Shown in pieces: positions 34,085 through 41,714 of a stretch of DNA of 53,549 bases. The stretch comes from Bacillota bacterium (GTDB lineage Bacteria > Bacillota > Dethiobacteria > Dethiobacterales > Dethiobacteraceae), in assembly GCA_018725565.1 (NCBI GenBank), contig QLUR01000018.1:1-53549 (forward strand). The letters are read 5' to 3'. Position numbers and translations under genes: made by a program. The notes under the pieces are model-generated. The model did not search any database, was not told the DNA's origin, and worked only from the letters and a program-made list of their open reading frames with translations. Within the stretch, counting starts at the first letter, position 1. Each line of letters starts with the position of its first letter.

Positions 34085-34867
34085 CTATGAAACCATGCTC
34101 AGGCGCTCTCCCAGACTGACGGCCCTGATTGCCGCCAGCAGCTTGGAACTTACACTCTTCTTGGGAATAAACCCAACCGCCCCCGCTTCTGTACTGGCCC
34201 TTACATTCTGCTCGTCGTCATACTGGCTGAGCATTAAAACCTTAACATTCTCTTTGCACTTCCCGGAAATCTGCCTGGTGGCTTCCAACCCGTTCATCCC
34301 CGGCATGACAATATCCATCAGCACTACGTCCGGCTGCAATTGCAGCGCCTTGTCGACTGCCTCCTGCCCATCCACCGCCTCTCCGACGATATGGATGTCT
34401 TTTTGCAGATTCAGCAGGGCGCTGATGCCCTCCCGGACCATGGCATGATCGTCGGCAACCAGCACCTTGATTTTTTGGATCTCCTGGTCCAAGAGTTTCT
34501 CGACCAGCTGCACCAGCACGCCGGTCTGCACCGGCCGGAGGAAATAATCCTCAGCTTCCATCTGCAACCCCTCATCCCGTCTCCATCCCATAGTCAGCTG
34601 CTTTTCGTAAGGGGCATCAACCACTAGGTGAGGGATATCGCGGAAGGCCGGCAAATTTTTAAACCATTTGTGGAGGAGAAAAGCGCTGCCTCTTGGCTTG
34701 ATCATGCCGAGCACAACCACTCCCGGCCGCTTTGACATGGCCATTCTTTGCGCTTCAGTCATGCTGCGCGCCACATGCGTCTCATGATTCACTCCCAACG
34801 CTGCCTGCAGGTCACCAGTAAATTGAAGGTCATCATCCACTACCAACACTGTTTTGTTCCTGGTCAT
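34085..34867 (-). CDS. Two-receiver response regulator without output domain
   Basis: A 260-residue protein with two receiver domains and nothing after them. The first (about 1-120) keeps the acidic triad (LVVDDD), but the phospho-acceptor Asp is Gly (VVVLGMIKPRG for the usual LLDxxMP) and the conserved Lys is Arg (YFLRPV), so it is a pseudo-receiver. The second (about 132-255) is intact: VLVADDHAMVREG, VVLMDIVMPGMNG, and Lys in FIPKKS. It would act by protein contact or as a phosphate sink for the kinase at 35691. ATG 34867 follows GGGGAG. It lies 47 bases before the FdhA-like gene, pointing to a role in control of that operon. Confidence 0.9.
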   Translation of the reverse strand: MTRNKTVLVVDDDLQFTGDLQAALGVNHETHVARSMTEAQRMAMSKRPGVVVLGMIKPRGSAFLLHKWFKNLPAFRDIPHLVVDAPYEKQLTMGWRRDEGLQMEAEDYFLRPVQTGVLVQLVEKLLDQEIQKIKVLVADDHAMVREGISALLNLQKDIHIVGEAVDGQEAVDKALQLQPDVVLMDIVMPGMNGLEATRQISGKCKENVKVLMLSQYDDEQNVRASTEAGAVGFIPKKSVSSKLLAAIRAVSLGERLSMVS

Positions 34868-34961
34868 CTCTGCACTCCCCTTTCTTTCGGACAAATTATG
34901 TGCTTAGTTATCTTAATTATAGTGCTTTTCTGAACATTCAGGATAGCGGGATTCACCTTAG

Positions 34962-35008
34962 AAAAAAAAGAATTTTCCCCTGTTTTAAGCCCGGCAAATC
35001 TCGCAGGG
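34962..35008 (-). terminator. Possible terminator after the NarL-type regulator
   Basis: On the minus strand CCCTG (35008-35004) can pair with CAGGG (34982-34978), and a run of eight T follows at 34969-34962. The stem is short and the loop long; a GC-rich region before it (35010-35043) has more paired arms. Confidence 0.35.
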
Positions 35009-35050
35009 CGGGGAAACCCCTATGGTGCCGCAGGCGGCATGGGTGTCTGT

Positions 35051-35704
35051 TTAGATTATAATGATGCCCTTACGTACAGCATATTTTACCAGTTCCACGC
35101 GGTTATGAAGATCAAGTTTGGTCATCAGCCTGGTTTTGTGTCCCTCCACAGTTTTGGGGCTGATTATCAGCATTTCGGCAATTTCCTGCGTTGTATGGCC
35201 TTCCGCCAGCAATTTTAAAACTTCTTTCTCTCTTTCGGTCAGTTGCTCGTAAGGGTCAAGCCTTTTTTTGCCGGCCGATTCACGCTGGAAATCTTCCACC
35301 AGATATTTAGCCACAGTAGGGGACAAAAACGAATCACCATTAAAGACAGAACGGATACCGCTGACAAGATCGGAGGAGGCGACAGTTTTACTGATAAAGC
35401 CGCGCGCTCCGGCCTCAATAACTTGCAGCACATATTCTCTGTCATGATACTGCGTAAGAGCCAAAATTCTGGCTTCAGGGAATCTCTGTAATATTTTGCG
35501 CGTTGCCTCTAAGCCGTCCATCACCGGCATAGCAATATCCATCAAAACAATATCCGGATCAATTCTTTCTAATAATTCAAGTGCTTCCTGACCATTACAC
35601 GCCTCCCCTACCACTTCTATCTCAGGTGAAAGCCCAAGCAGCGCGCAGATTCCTTCCCTGACAATTGTATGGTCGTCAACCACCAAGACTCTAATCTTCT
35701 GCAT
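35051..35704 (-). CDS. NarL/FixJ-family response regulator
   Basis: A 217-residue DNA-binding regulator: receiver (about 1-120) with VLVVDDHTIVREG, the phospho-acceptor in IVLMDIAMPVMDG and Lys in GFISKTV; then a LuxR-type helix-turn-helix (about 150-217) with LTEREKEVLKLLAEGHTTQEIAEMLI (in two parts) and SPKTVEGHKTRLM. It is the cognate partner of the histidine kinase upstream, whose gene overlaps its start by 14 bases. ATG 35704 follows GGGGTG; a GTG seven codons earlier is possible. The second receiver of the neighbouring protein at 34085 resembles its receiver, pointing to duplication. Confidence 0.93.
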   Translation of the reverse strand: MQKIRVLVVDDHTIVREGICALLGLSPEIEVVGEACNGQEALELLERIDPDIVLMDIAMPVMDGLEATRKILQRFPEARILALTQYHDREYVLQVIEAGARGFISKTVASSDLVSGIRSVFNGDSFLSPTVAKYLVEDFQRESAGKKRLDPYEQLTEREKEVLKLLAEGHTTQEIAEMLIISPKTVEGHKTRLMTKLDLHNRVELVKYAVRKGIIII

Positions 35705-36971
35705 ATGCCGCACCCCGCTTACCACTTAGCCAGCGCTCATTAGGGATTACAGCAGTCACGGTTGTTCCTCTGCCCGGTTCCGTCTGCACGCTACAGGAGG
35801 CACCGATTAGATTCATCCTTTCCTTCATGTTAAAAAGTCCATAGCCCCTTCCTCTCTCACCTGGGTTGCGCAAATGCAAAGGGTTAAAGCCTTTGCCGTC
35901 GTCACTGACCTGCAGCACTAAGTCCCCTTCCCTGTACAGCATGGATACCAAGACATTTTTAGCCTGCGCGTGCTGTATAATATTGCCAACTGCCCCCTGG
36001 ACCCAGCGGAATAAAGTAACCTCCTCTTCCGGCAGCAAAGTTTTTTTCAGCTCTTCAAGTCTAAAATTAATCTGAATACCAAGCGGAGCCAAGCTACTTT
36101 CAATATACTGACGAATCGCCGGAATAAGTCCAAGAATATCCAGCAGTGCCGGGCGCAAGTCAGCGATCAGCCTGCTCACCTCAATATTAACCTGTACTGT
36201 GGAAGCATGCGTCTTTTTAAGAATTGCTTTAAATTGCTCATTTTGTATACCTAACATCTCAGCCAGTTCAATCATTGCCTGCAGGTTAAGTGCCAGGCCC
36301 GCCAATGTTTGACTTGTTTCATCGTGGAGTTCCCTGGCAATTCTTTTTCTTTCTCCTTCTTGGGCCAAAATAACCTGTCGCGCTAACTGGCGGTATCTTT
36401 CACGTTCTTTTTTCAGCTGCTCGTACAGGTTGGCATGGTTAATGGCTATCCCCAGCTGATCCCCGATGGAATGCAACAAGTGGATATCGGTTTCAGTAAA
36501 CAGGCGCGGGAATTTGTTTGCGCAGTTCATCACTCCGAACACTCTTTCCTTGGCCTGCAGCGGCACACTCACAAAAGCTTTCAGGCCTTCCTTGGCGATC
36601 AGGTCAAGCTTGGCCGCCTTCGGCTCCACTGAAATATCCTCCAAAAATATCGCTTTGCCGCTTTGGGCGACTCTGCCGGCAATTCCCTCTCCGAGGTTGA
36701 GGCACATGCTCTCTGCGTAATCATCCGATAAGCCGCGGTAGACATGATAACAAAGCAGATTTGTCTCTTCATCAAGCAACATAATCCCGCCGACTACCCA
36801 GTTCATAAACTCCAGTGTGGTATCCAGCCCGATACGGAGAATGGCATCCAGGTTGGAAAGCCCGCTGATGGCGGCCGCCACACGGCTTACGACCAACATG
36901 GGACAGGTCTTGTCGTCTCTTTTCAGACAAAAATTAGCCGATTTTGGCGGGGTAAACCTGCATACATCCAT
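35691..36971 (-). CDS. GAF-domain histidine kinase (NarX/DegS-like)
   Basis: A cytoplasmic sensor kinase of 426 residues without membrane segments. A GAF domain (about 30-180) would bind the signal or a cofactor. A HisKA_3 dimerisation segment follows, with the phospho-accepting His in ERKRIARELHDETSQTLAG (about 215), then a HATPase with NIIQHAQAKNV and VSDDGKGFNP. The N-terminal KRDDKTCP is Cys-containing, and a redox or metal signal is possible but unproven. AGGAGG precedes ATG 36971. It lies 10 bases after the AcuC-like gene and overlaps the regulator gene, so deacetylase, kinase and regulator make one operon. Confidence 0.93.
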   Translation of the reverse strand: MDVCRFTPPKSANFCLKRDDKTCPMLVVSRVAAAISGLSNLDAILRIGLDTTLEFMNWVVGGIMLLDEETNLLCYHVYRGLSDDYAESMCLNLGEGIAGRVAQSGKAIFLEDISVEPKAAKLDLIAKEGLKAFVSVPLQAKERVFGVMNCANKFPRLFTETDIHLLHSIGDQLGIAINHANLYEQLKKERERYRQLARQVILAQEGERKRIARELHDETSQTLAGLALNLQAMIELAEMLGIQNEQFKAILKKTHASTVQVNIEVSRLIADLRPALLDILGLIPAIRQYIESSLAPLGIQINFRLEELKKTLLPEEEVTLFRWVQGAVGNIIQHAQAKNVLVSMLYREGDLVLQVSDDGKGFNPLHLRNPGERGRGYGLFNMKERMNLIGASCSVQTEPGRGTTVTAVIPNERWLSGKRGAAYAED

Positions 36972-36981
36972 ATATATCCTC

Positions 36982-38037
36982 CTATTTCAGTTTATGTAAT
37001 AACAGGTGCTCGCGGACAGCAGCAATGACCTTGTGCGGGTTGCCAAAAACAGGGCCGCTGCGGTACACCTCTTCTTCCCTGACCGGCCGCTCCCATTTAC
37101 CAAGCTCAGCCAGGATAGTTACCACCGCTTCCGCCTGCCCCTGCAGGTGATAGCCACCCTCCAAAAAGAGAACTATCCGCCCGCCGCAATATGTTTCGGC
37201 TATTTCCCGTACATACCGGGCCATGGCGGCAAATCCCTTGAAACTCAGGCTCATTCCGGCCAGCGGATCAGCATGGTAAGTGTCGTGTCCGGAGGAAACC
37301 AGCACCACCTCGGGCCGGTAAGCTTCAGCCAGCGGAACGATTACTTCCCTGAAAGCCGCGTCGTATTCTTCATCGCCACAGCCTGGCGGCAGCGGAATAT
37401 TCACGTTGTACCCCAACCCCTGACCCGCTCCTCTTTCATGATGATGGCCGGTTCCGGGATAGGCCGGGCTCTGATGAATTGAAACAAACAGGACCTCGGG
37501 GCAGTGGTAAAAACATTTTTGGGTTCCGTTGCCGTGGTGTACATCCCAGTCCAGGAAAAGAATTTTGGAAACACCGTATTCTTTCATGGCGGCATGTGCG
37601 GCAATGGCCCCGTTATTAAACAGACAAAACCCCATGGCATTGTCCGGTTCAGCGTGATGTCCGGGAGGTCTGCCCAGGGAAAAACAGGAACGCAATTCCC
37701 CGCCCAAGACAGCACGCATTGCGGCAAGAGCTCCTCCGGCCGACAGCAGGGCCACATCAAAGGAATGTTTGGTGAGATAGGTATCGGCATCCAGATAACT
37801 GTTGCCGCGCTCCACCATTTTTCGCACATATTCCAGATGTTGCGGCGTGTGTACCTGGGTTACCTCTTCCAACGCAGCCGTCAGCGGCAAAATTTGCTGC
37901 AGGCGGGTTAAAAGGTTTTCCCTGGCAAGGAGTGACATGACTGCCTCCAAACGCTCTTTTCTTTCGGGGTGGTGCGGGTTTGTGTGCAGCAAAAAATCAG
38001 GATGATAAACAATTCCGGTTTTCATGCCAGCCGTCAT
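36982..38037 (-). CDS. Histone-deacetylase-family amidohydrolase (AcuC-like)
   Basis: A 351-residue zinc hydrolase that removes acetyl groups from Lys of proteins or from polyamines. The family motifs are intact: GRPPGHHAEPD (His pair), FLDWDVHHGNGTQ (zinc Asp/His), SSGHDTYHADPLAG (zinc Asp), and LEGGYHLQG near the end. In Bacillus, AcuC reactivates acetyl-CoA synthetase by deacetylation; the acs gene at 49667 and AcuB-like gene at 19971 make this a reasonable, though inferred, role. ATG 38037 follows GAGGAGGT. A 9-base inverted repeat at 38058-38086 lies in its leader. The downstream neighbour is a sensor kinase. Confidence 0.92.
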   Translation of the reverse strand: MTAGMKTGIVYHPDFLLHTNPHHPERKERLEAVMSLLARENLLTRLQQILPLTAALEEVTQVHTPQHLEYVRKMVERGNSYLDADTYLTKHSFDVALLSAGGALAAMRAVLGGELRSCFSLGRPPGHHAEPDNAMGFCLFNNGAIAAHAAMKEYGVSKILFLDWDVHHGNGTQKCFYHCPEVLFVSIHQSPAYPGTGHHHERGAGQGLGYNVNIPLPPGCGDEEYDAAFREVIVPLAEAYRPEVVLVSSGHDTYHADPLAGMSLSFKGFAAMARYVREIAETYCGGRIVLFLEGGYHLQGQAEAVVTILAELGKWERPVREEEVYRSGPVFGNPHKVIAAVREHLLLHKLK

Positions 38038-38057
38038 TATAGACCTCCTCTTTATAC

Positions 38058-38086
38058 TATACGCAACGTCGGAAGACTTGCGTATA
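38058..38086. promoter_or_regulatory. Inverted repeat upstream of the AcuC-like gene
   Basis: Perfect 9-base arms TATACGCAA (38058-38066) and TTGCGTATA (38078-38086) with an 11-base spacer, starting 21 bases before the ATG. The symmetric arms and 20-base centre distance suit a dimeric regulator operator. A hairpin in the leader RNA is an alternative. Confidence 0.55.
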
Positions 38087-38126
38087 CGGATGACAGGACC
38101 TCACCCCGACGTCATGTATAAGATGC

Positions 38127-38519
38127 TTAACGCCAGAAAAAATGCATCGTGCCTTCTTCCAGTGCTTTTCTCAGTTTGCTCCGGAAATACTGTTTAACTG
38201 CTCCCCTGCTGCCCGGAACTAACAGCAACAGTCCGGCCGTATCGGAGATAAGGCCAGGAGTCAGCAACAAGGCGGCGCCGATCAGGATAGCCAGACCGTC
38301 AAGCAATTCATCGCCTGGCAACAGACCCTGACGCAGTTGCCCGGTGATTCTCCTGAGCACCCGAAAACCCTGCGCTCTGGCCAACAGTACACCGCAAAAT
38401 CCGGTAATGACAACCAGCAGGATAGTTGGGGCAACCCCCACCCGACGGCCAAGCTCAATCAGCAGGTAAAGTTCGAGCAGCGGGAACAGTGTAAATAACA
38501 GCAGCAGTTTAAGAAACAT
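38127..38519 (-). CDS. fxsA: FxsA family membrane protein
   Basis: A 130-residue membrane protein of the FxsA (cytoplasmic membrane, phage-exclusion-suppressor) family. It has three to four hydrophobic segments (1-22, 28-45, 75-100), with the family motifs PLLELYLLIELG near residue 13 and LLTPGLISDTAGLLLLVP near 85, then a basic C-terminal tail. Role unknown in most bacteria. ATG 38519 lies three bases after the thioesterase stop, so translation is coupled to it. It is the last gene of the dnaE-pfkA-pyk run. Confidence 0.88.
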   Translation of the reverse strand: MFLKLLLLFTLFPLLELYLLIELGRRVGVAPTILLVVITGFCGVLLARAQGFRVLRRITGQLRQGLLPGDELLDGLAILIGAALLLTPGLISDTAGLLLLVPGSRGAVKQYFRSKLRKALEEGTMHFFWR

Positions 38520-38522
38520 TTA

Positions 38523-38951
38523 TCATTCCTGCTGTTCTCCGGTAGCTTCCAACAGGCGCCTCCAGAGAAAGGGGTTATATTTTTTCAGCACTACCGGTTT
38601 GCCCATCCGATTGACAAAAGCATGTTCCGTCTCACCGATTGCCAGAAGCTCGTTTTTTTCATGCCGGAAAATCTCGTATTTAAAAGTCATCCTTACCTCC
38701 TGCAAGCTGTTTACACCGGTGACCACACGCAGCAGGTCATCGTAGCAAGCCGGCGACTTATATTGGCAAAAAGCCTTCGTCACCAACAACAACAAGTTAT
38801 TTTTTTCAAATTCCGCATAGGGCATGGCTAACTGCCGGAAATATTCGGTACGCCCTACTTCAAACCAAATAAAATAGTTGGAATGATAGACCACCCCCAT
38901 TTGGTCCGTTTCCGCATAACGCACACGCAGCAACGTTTCCCCGCTCTTCAT
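38523..38951 (-). CDS. Acyl-CoA thioesterase, YbgC/4HBT family
   Basis: A 142-residue hot-dog-fold thioesterase hydrolysing acyl-CoA or related thioesters. The active-site motif RYAETDQMGVVYHSNYF near residue 10 holds the catalytic Asp, and the following FIWFEVGRTEYFR is typical. The substrate chain is unknown. AGGAAGG precedes ATG 38951. It is 14 bases after pyk and just ahead of fxsA in a run of closely spaced genes. Confidence 0.92.
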   Translation of the reverse strand: MKSGETLLRVRYAETDQMGVVYHSNYFIWFEVGRTEYFRQLAMPYAEFEKNNLLLLVTKAFCQYKSPACYDDLLRVVTGVNSLQEVRMTFKYEIFRHEKNELLAIGETEHAFVNRMGKPVVLKKYNPFLWRRLLEATGEQQE

Positions 38952-38965
38952 TCCTTCCTCCCCGC

Positions 38966-40714
38966 CTAAAGTATGGTAGCCCGGCCCCGATAGACCAACC
39001 CGCGGATAGTGTCCATGGTTACCGTTTCGCCACTGTCAATGGCACTGGCAGCCCCTTTCGCACCGACAATGACCGGCAGTTTCAGTTGCAGCGCGACCAC
39101 AGCCGCGTGGGAGGTAAGTCCGCCTTCTTCCACAATCATGCCGGCAGCCTTTCCAAGATGAGCGACATACTCATTGTCGGTACAAGGCGCGACGAGGATT
39201 TCCCCGTCCTGCAAGGCGGCAGCCGCAGCGGCGCTGCTGACGACCCGCGCTGCACCGGTAGCCGGCTTTTTCCCAATGCCGGTTCCACGCAGAATAACCT
39301 CACCCACAGTATGTACCCGCAGCAAATTTGTCGCCCCGCTTACACCTACCGGCACGCCAGCCGTAATGAGCACCAAATCACCGTTCTGTACCAGGCCGCT
39401 GTTCAGCGCTGCCGCCACAGCCTCATCAAACATTTCATCCGTGGTCCTGGTAGGGGGACAAAGCACCGGGTAGGCTCCCCAAGTCAAGGCCAGCGCTCTG
39501 GCTACCGACTCACGTGGTGTAACCGCAACAATTCGCGCTTTTGGTTTGTATTTGGAAATCATCCTGGCAGTAAACCCTGAATGGGTAGCGGTTATAACGG
39601 CACTGGCTCCCAGTTCCTGAGCAGCGCGGCAGGTAGCGTAAGAAATAGCCTCTGTTACGCTTCTTTCGGCCGGAGACAGAAAACTCTCCAAAATTTGGGC
39701 GTACTGCAGCGCTGATTCCGCTCTCTCAGCTATACGGGCCATAGTAGCAACCGTCTCCACCGGATAACGGCCTATAGCTGTTTCACCAGATAGCATCACT
39801 GCATCCGTCCCATCAAAAATTGCGTTGGCAACATCGCTTGCCTCGGCGCGGGTCGGACGGGGATTGCGGATCATCGACTCCAGCATCTGAGTAGCGGTAA
39901 TAACCGGCTTGCCCAGCGTGTTACACTTAGAAATGATCATTTTTTGTACCAGCGGAACATCTTCCGCGGGTATTTCCACTCCTAAATCTCCCCGTGCCAC
40001 CATTACCCCGTCGGAGACCGCCAGTATCTGCTCCAAATTGTCTACGCCTTCCTGGTTTTCGATTTTGGCTATGACCTTTAGTGTTGAGCGGCGTGATTCC
40101 AGAATAGCCCGCACAGCCAGCACATCAGCAGCTTGACGGACAAACGAGGCAGCTATAAAATCAAAGTCGTAATCTACTGCAAAGTTGATATCTGCCCTAT
40201 CCTTCTCCGAGATGTAGGGCAGATTAATTCTTAGCCCGGGAATATTGACGCCTTTCCGGTTAGAAAGTTCTCCTCCCGCCAGCACCAGGCAGCAAATTTC
40301 GTTTGCCTGCACTTTGAGCGCTTCCAAAACAATTAAACCGTCATCCAGCAGGATCTTCATCCCCGGCTGCACATCAGCGACGACTCCCGGATAATTGACA
40401 CTGACTCTCTTTTCGTTTCCCTCAACTTCTTCGGCAGTCAAAACAAAATTTTGTCCCGCTATCAGTTCGATTTGCCCGGAACTGAATGTGCCAATCCGGA
40501 TTTCCGGGCCCTTGGTGTCGAGCAACACGGCCAGATTGCCCTTTTGCTCCCTGGATGCTTTTCTGACGTTAGCCAGCATCCGGGCATGCTCCTCATGGCT
40601 GCCATGAGAAAAATTAAGCCTGACCACATCCATGCCGGCCGCCAGCAACTGTTTAAGGACCAGGTCTTCGCTGCTAGCCGGCCCAAGAGTACAGACAATT
40701 TTCGTCTTTCTCAA
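38966..40714 (-). CDS. pyk: Pyruvate kinase with C-terminal PEP-utiliser domain
   Basis: Makes pyruvate and ATP from phosphoenolpyruvate and ADP. Of 582 residues the first 470 form the usual enzyme: RKTKIVCTLGPAS, LNFSHGSHEEH, the Lys signature IAKIENQEGVDNL, ARGDLGVEIP and KPVITATQMLESM. The last 100 residues add the extra domain found in Bacillus/clostridial enzymes, with EEGGLTSHAAVVALQLKLP, which resembles the phospho-His domain of PEP synthase. Start TTG 40714 follows AAAGGGGG. It sits 16 bases after pfkA, the usual pair in Firmicutes. Confidence 0.96.
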   Translation of the reverse strand: MRKTKIVCTLGPASSEDLVLKQLLAAGMDVVRLNFSHGSHEEHARMLANVRKASREQKGNLAVLLDTKGPEIRIGTFSSGQIELIAGQNFVLTAEEVEGNEKRVSVNYPGVVADVQPGMKILLDDGLIVLEALKVQANEICCLVLAGGELSNRKGVNIPGLRINLPYISEKDRADINFAVDYDFDFIAASFVRQAADVLAVRAILESRRSTLKVIAKIENQEGVDNLEQILAVSDGVMVARGDLGVEIPAEDVPLVQKMIISKCNTLGKPVITATQMLESMIRNPRPTRAEASDVANAIFDGTDAVMLSGETAIGRYPVETVATMARIAERAESALQYAQILESFLSPAERSVTEAISYATCRAAQELGASAVITATHSGFTARMISKYKPKARIVAVTPRESVARALALTWGAYPVLCPPTRTTDEMFDEAVAAALNSGLVQNGDLVLITAGVPVGVSGATNLLRVHTVGEVILRGTGIGKKPATGAARVVSSAAAAAALQDGEILVAPCTDNEYVAHLGKAAGMIVEEGGLTSHAAVVALQLKLPVIVGAKGAASAIDSGETVTMDTIRGLVYRGRATIL

Positions 40715-40730
40715 ATCTGCTAACCCCCTT

Positions 40731-41690
40731 TCAGATGGACAAGATGCCTGCCAGATGGTACAGTTCGGCAGGAAACTCCTTTTTTTGTGCTAAAGCGGCT
40801 GCCAAAGGACTGAAGCGCAATTCGCAGCCCACGTTCCCAACCATTTGGCCAAAGCGGCCTGAAAGCAAAAGGTCTACTGCCGCTGCACCAAACCGGCTCG
40901 CTAATATCCTGTCAAAAGCGGTCGGCGTGCCGCCCCGTTGCAGATGACCGAGAATGGTCACCCTTGTTTCCATGTTGGTTCTCATTTTTATTTCTTCTCC
41001 AATAGACAGGGCACTTCCGGCTCCTTCCGCCACCAGAATAATACTGTGCAGCTTGCCCCTTTGTACCCCGCGGTGCAGCCGCTGGCAAACATGTTCCAGG
41101 TCAAAGGGCAATTCAGGAACAAGAATTGACTCCGCGCCTCCCGCCAGACCGGCAAAGAGGGCAATGTGGCCTGAAGTACGACCCATTACTTCAATAACGT
41201 AAACACGTTCGTGCGACGTTGCAGTGTCCCTTACTTTGTTAATCGCATCCGTTACATTGCAGACAGCCGTATCAAAACCGATGCAATAATCGGTGCACGC
41301 TATATCATTGTCAATGGTAGCCGGAATACCCACCGTAGGCACTCCGGCGGAGGTCAGCCAGTCAGCACCGTGGAAAGAGCCGTCACCACCGATAACTACC
41401 AGTGCGTCAAGTTCGTTTGCACGCAGCGTACTCAGGGCCGCCCGCCGGCCTGACTCGTGCATGAATTCCGGCGTGCGGGCGGTGCGCAATATTGTCCCCC
41501 CGCGATGAATAATATCAGCCACCGAGCCAAGGTGCATCCGGAAGCAGTCGTTGCTAATCAATCCCTGAAAGCCGCGGCGTAGACCGAACACCTCCAGGCC
41601 GTGAAAAATGCTTTTCCGCACAATGGCACGGATAGCTGCATTCATACCGGGGGCATCTCCGCCGGAAGTCAATATACCGATTTTGCGCAT
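40731..41690 (-). CDS. pfkA: 6-phosphofructokinase
   Basis: ATP-dependent phosphofructokinase, the committed step of glycolysis. The 319 residues have the bacterial landmarks: GILTSGGDAPGMNAAIR at the N terminus, IGGDGS (the Gly before Asp-Gly-Ser favours ATP over pyrophosphate), PATIDNDIACTDYCIGFDTA with the catalytic Asp, and VMGRTSGHIA. ATG 41690 follows AGGAGA. It lies between dnaE (24 bases) and pyk (16 bases), a known gene order in Peptococcaceae-type Clostridia. Confidence 0.97.
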   Translation of the reverse strand: MRKIGILTSGGDAPGMNAAIRAIVRKSIFHGLEVFGLRRGFQGLISNDCFRMHLGSVADIIHRGGTILRTARTPEFMHESGRRAALSTLRANELDALVVIGGDGSFHGADWLTSAGVPTVGIPATIDNDIACTDYCIGFDTAVCNVTDAINKVRDTATSHERVYVIEVMGRTSGHIALFAGLAGGAESILVPELPFDLEHVCQRLHRGVQRGKLHSIILVAEGAGSALSIGEEIKMRTNMETRVTILGHLQRGGTPTAFDRILASRFGAAAVDLLLSGRFGQMVGNVGCELRFSPLAAALAQKKEFPAELYHLAGILSI

Positions 41691-41714
41691 TAGCGATTCT
41701 CCTGCCTCTTTTTG

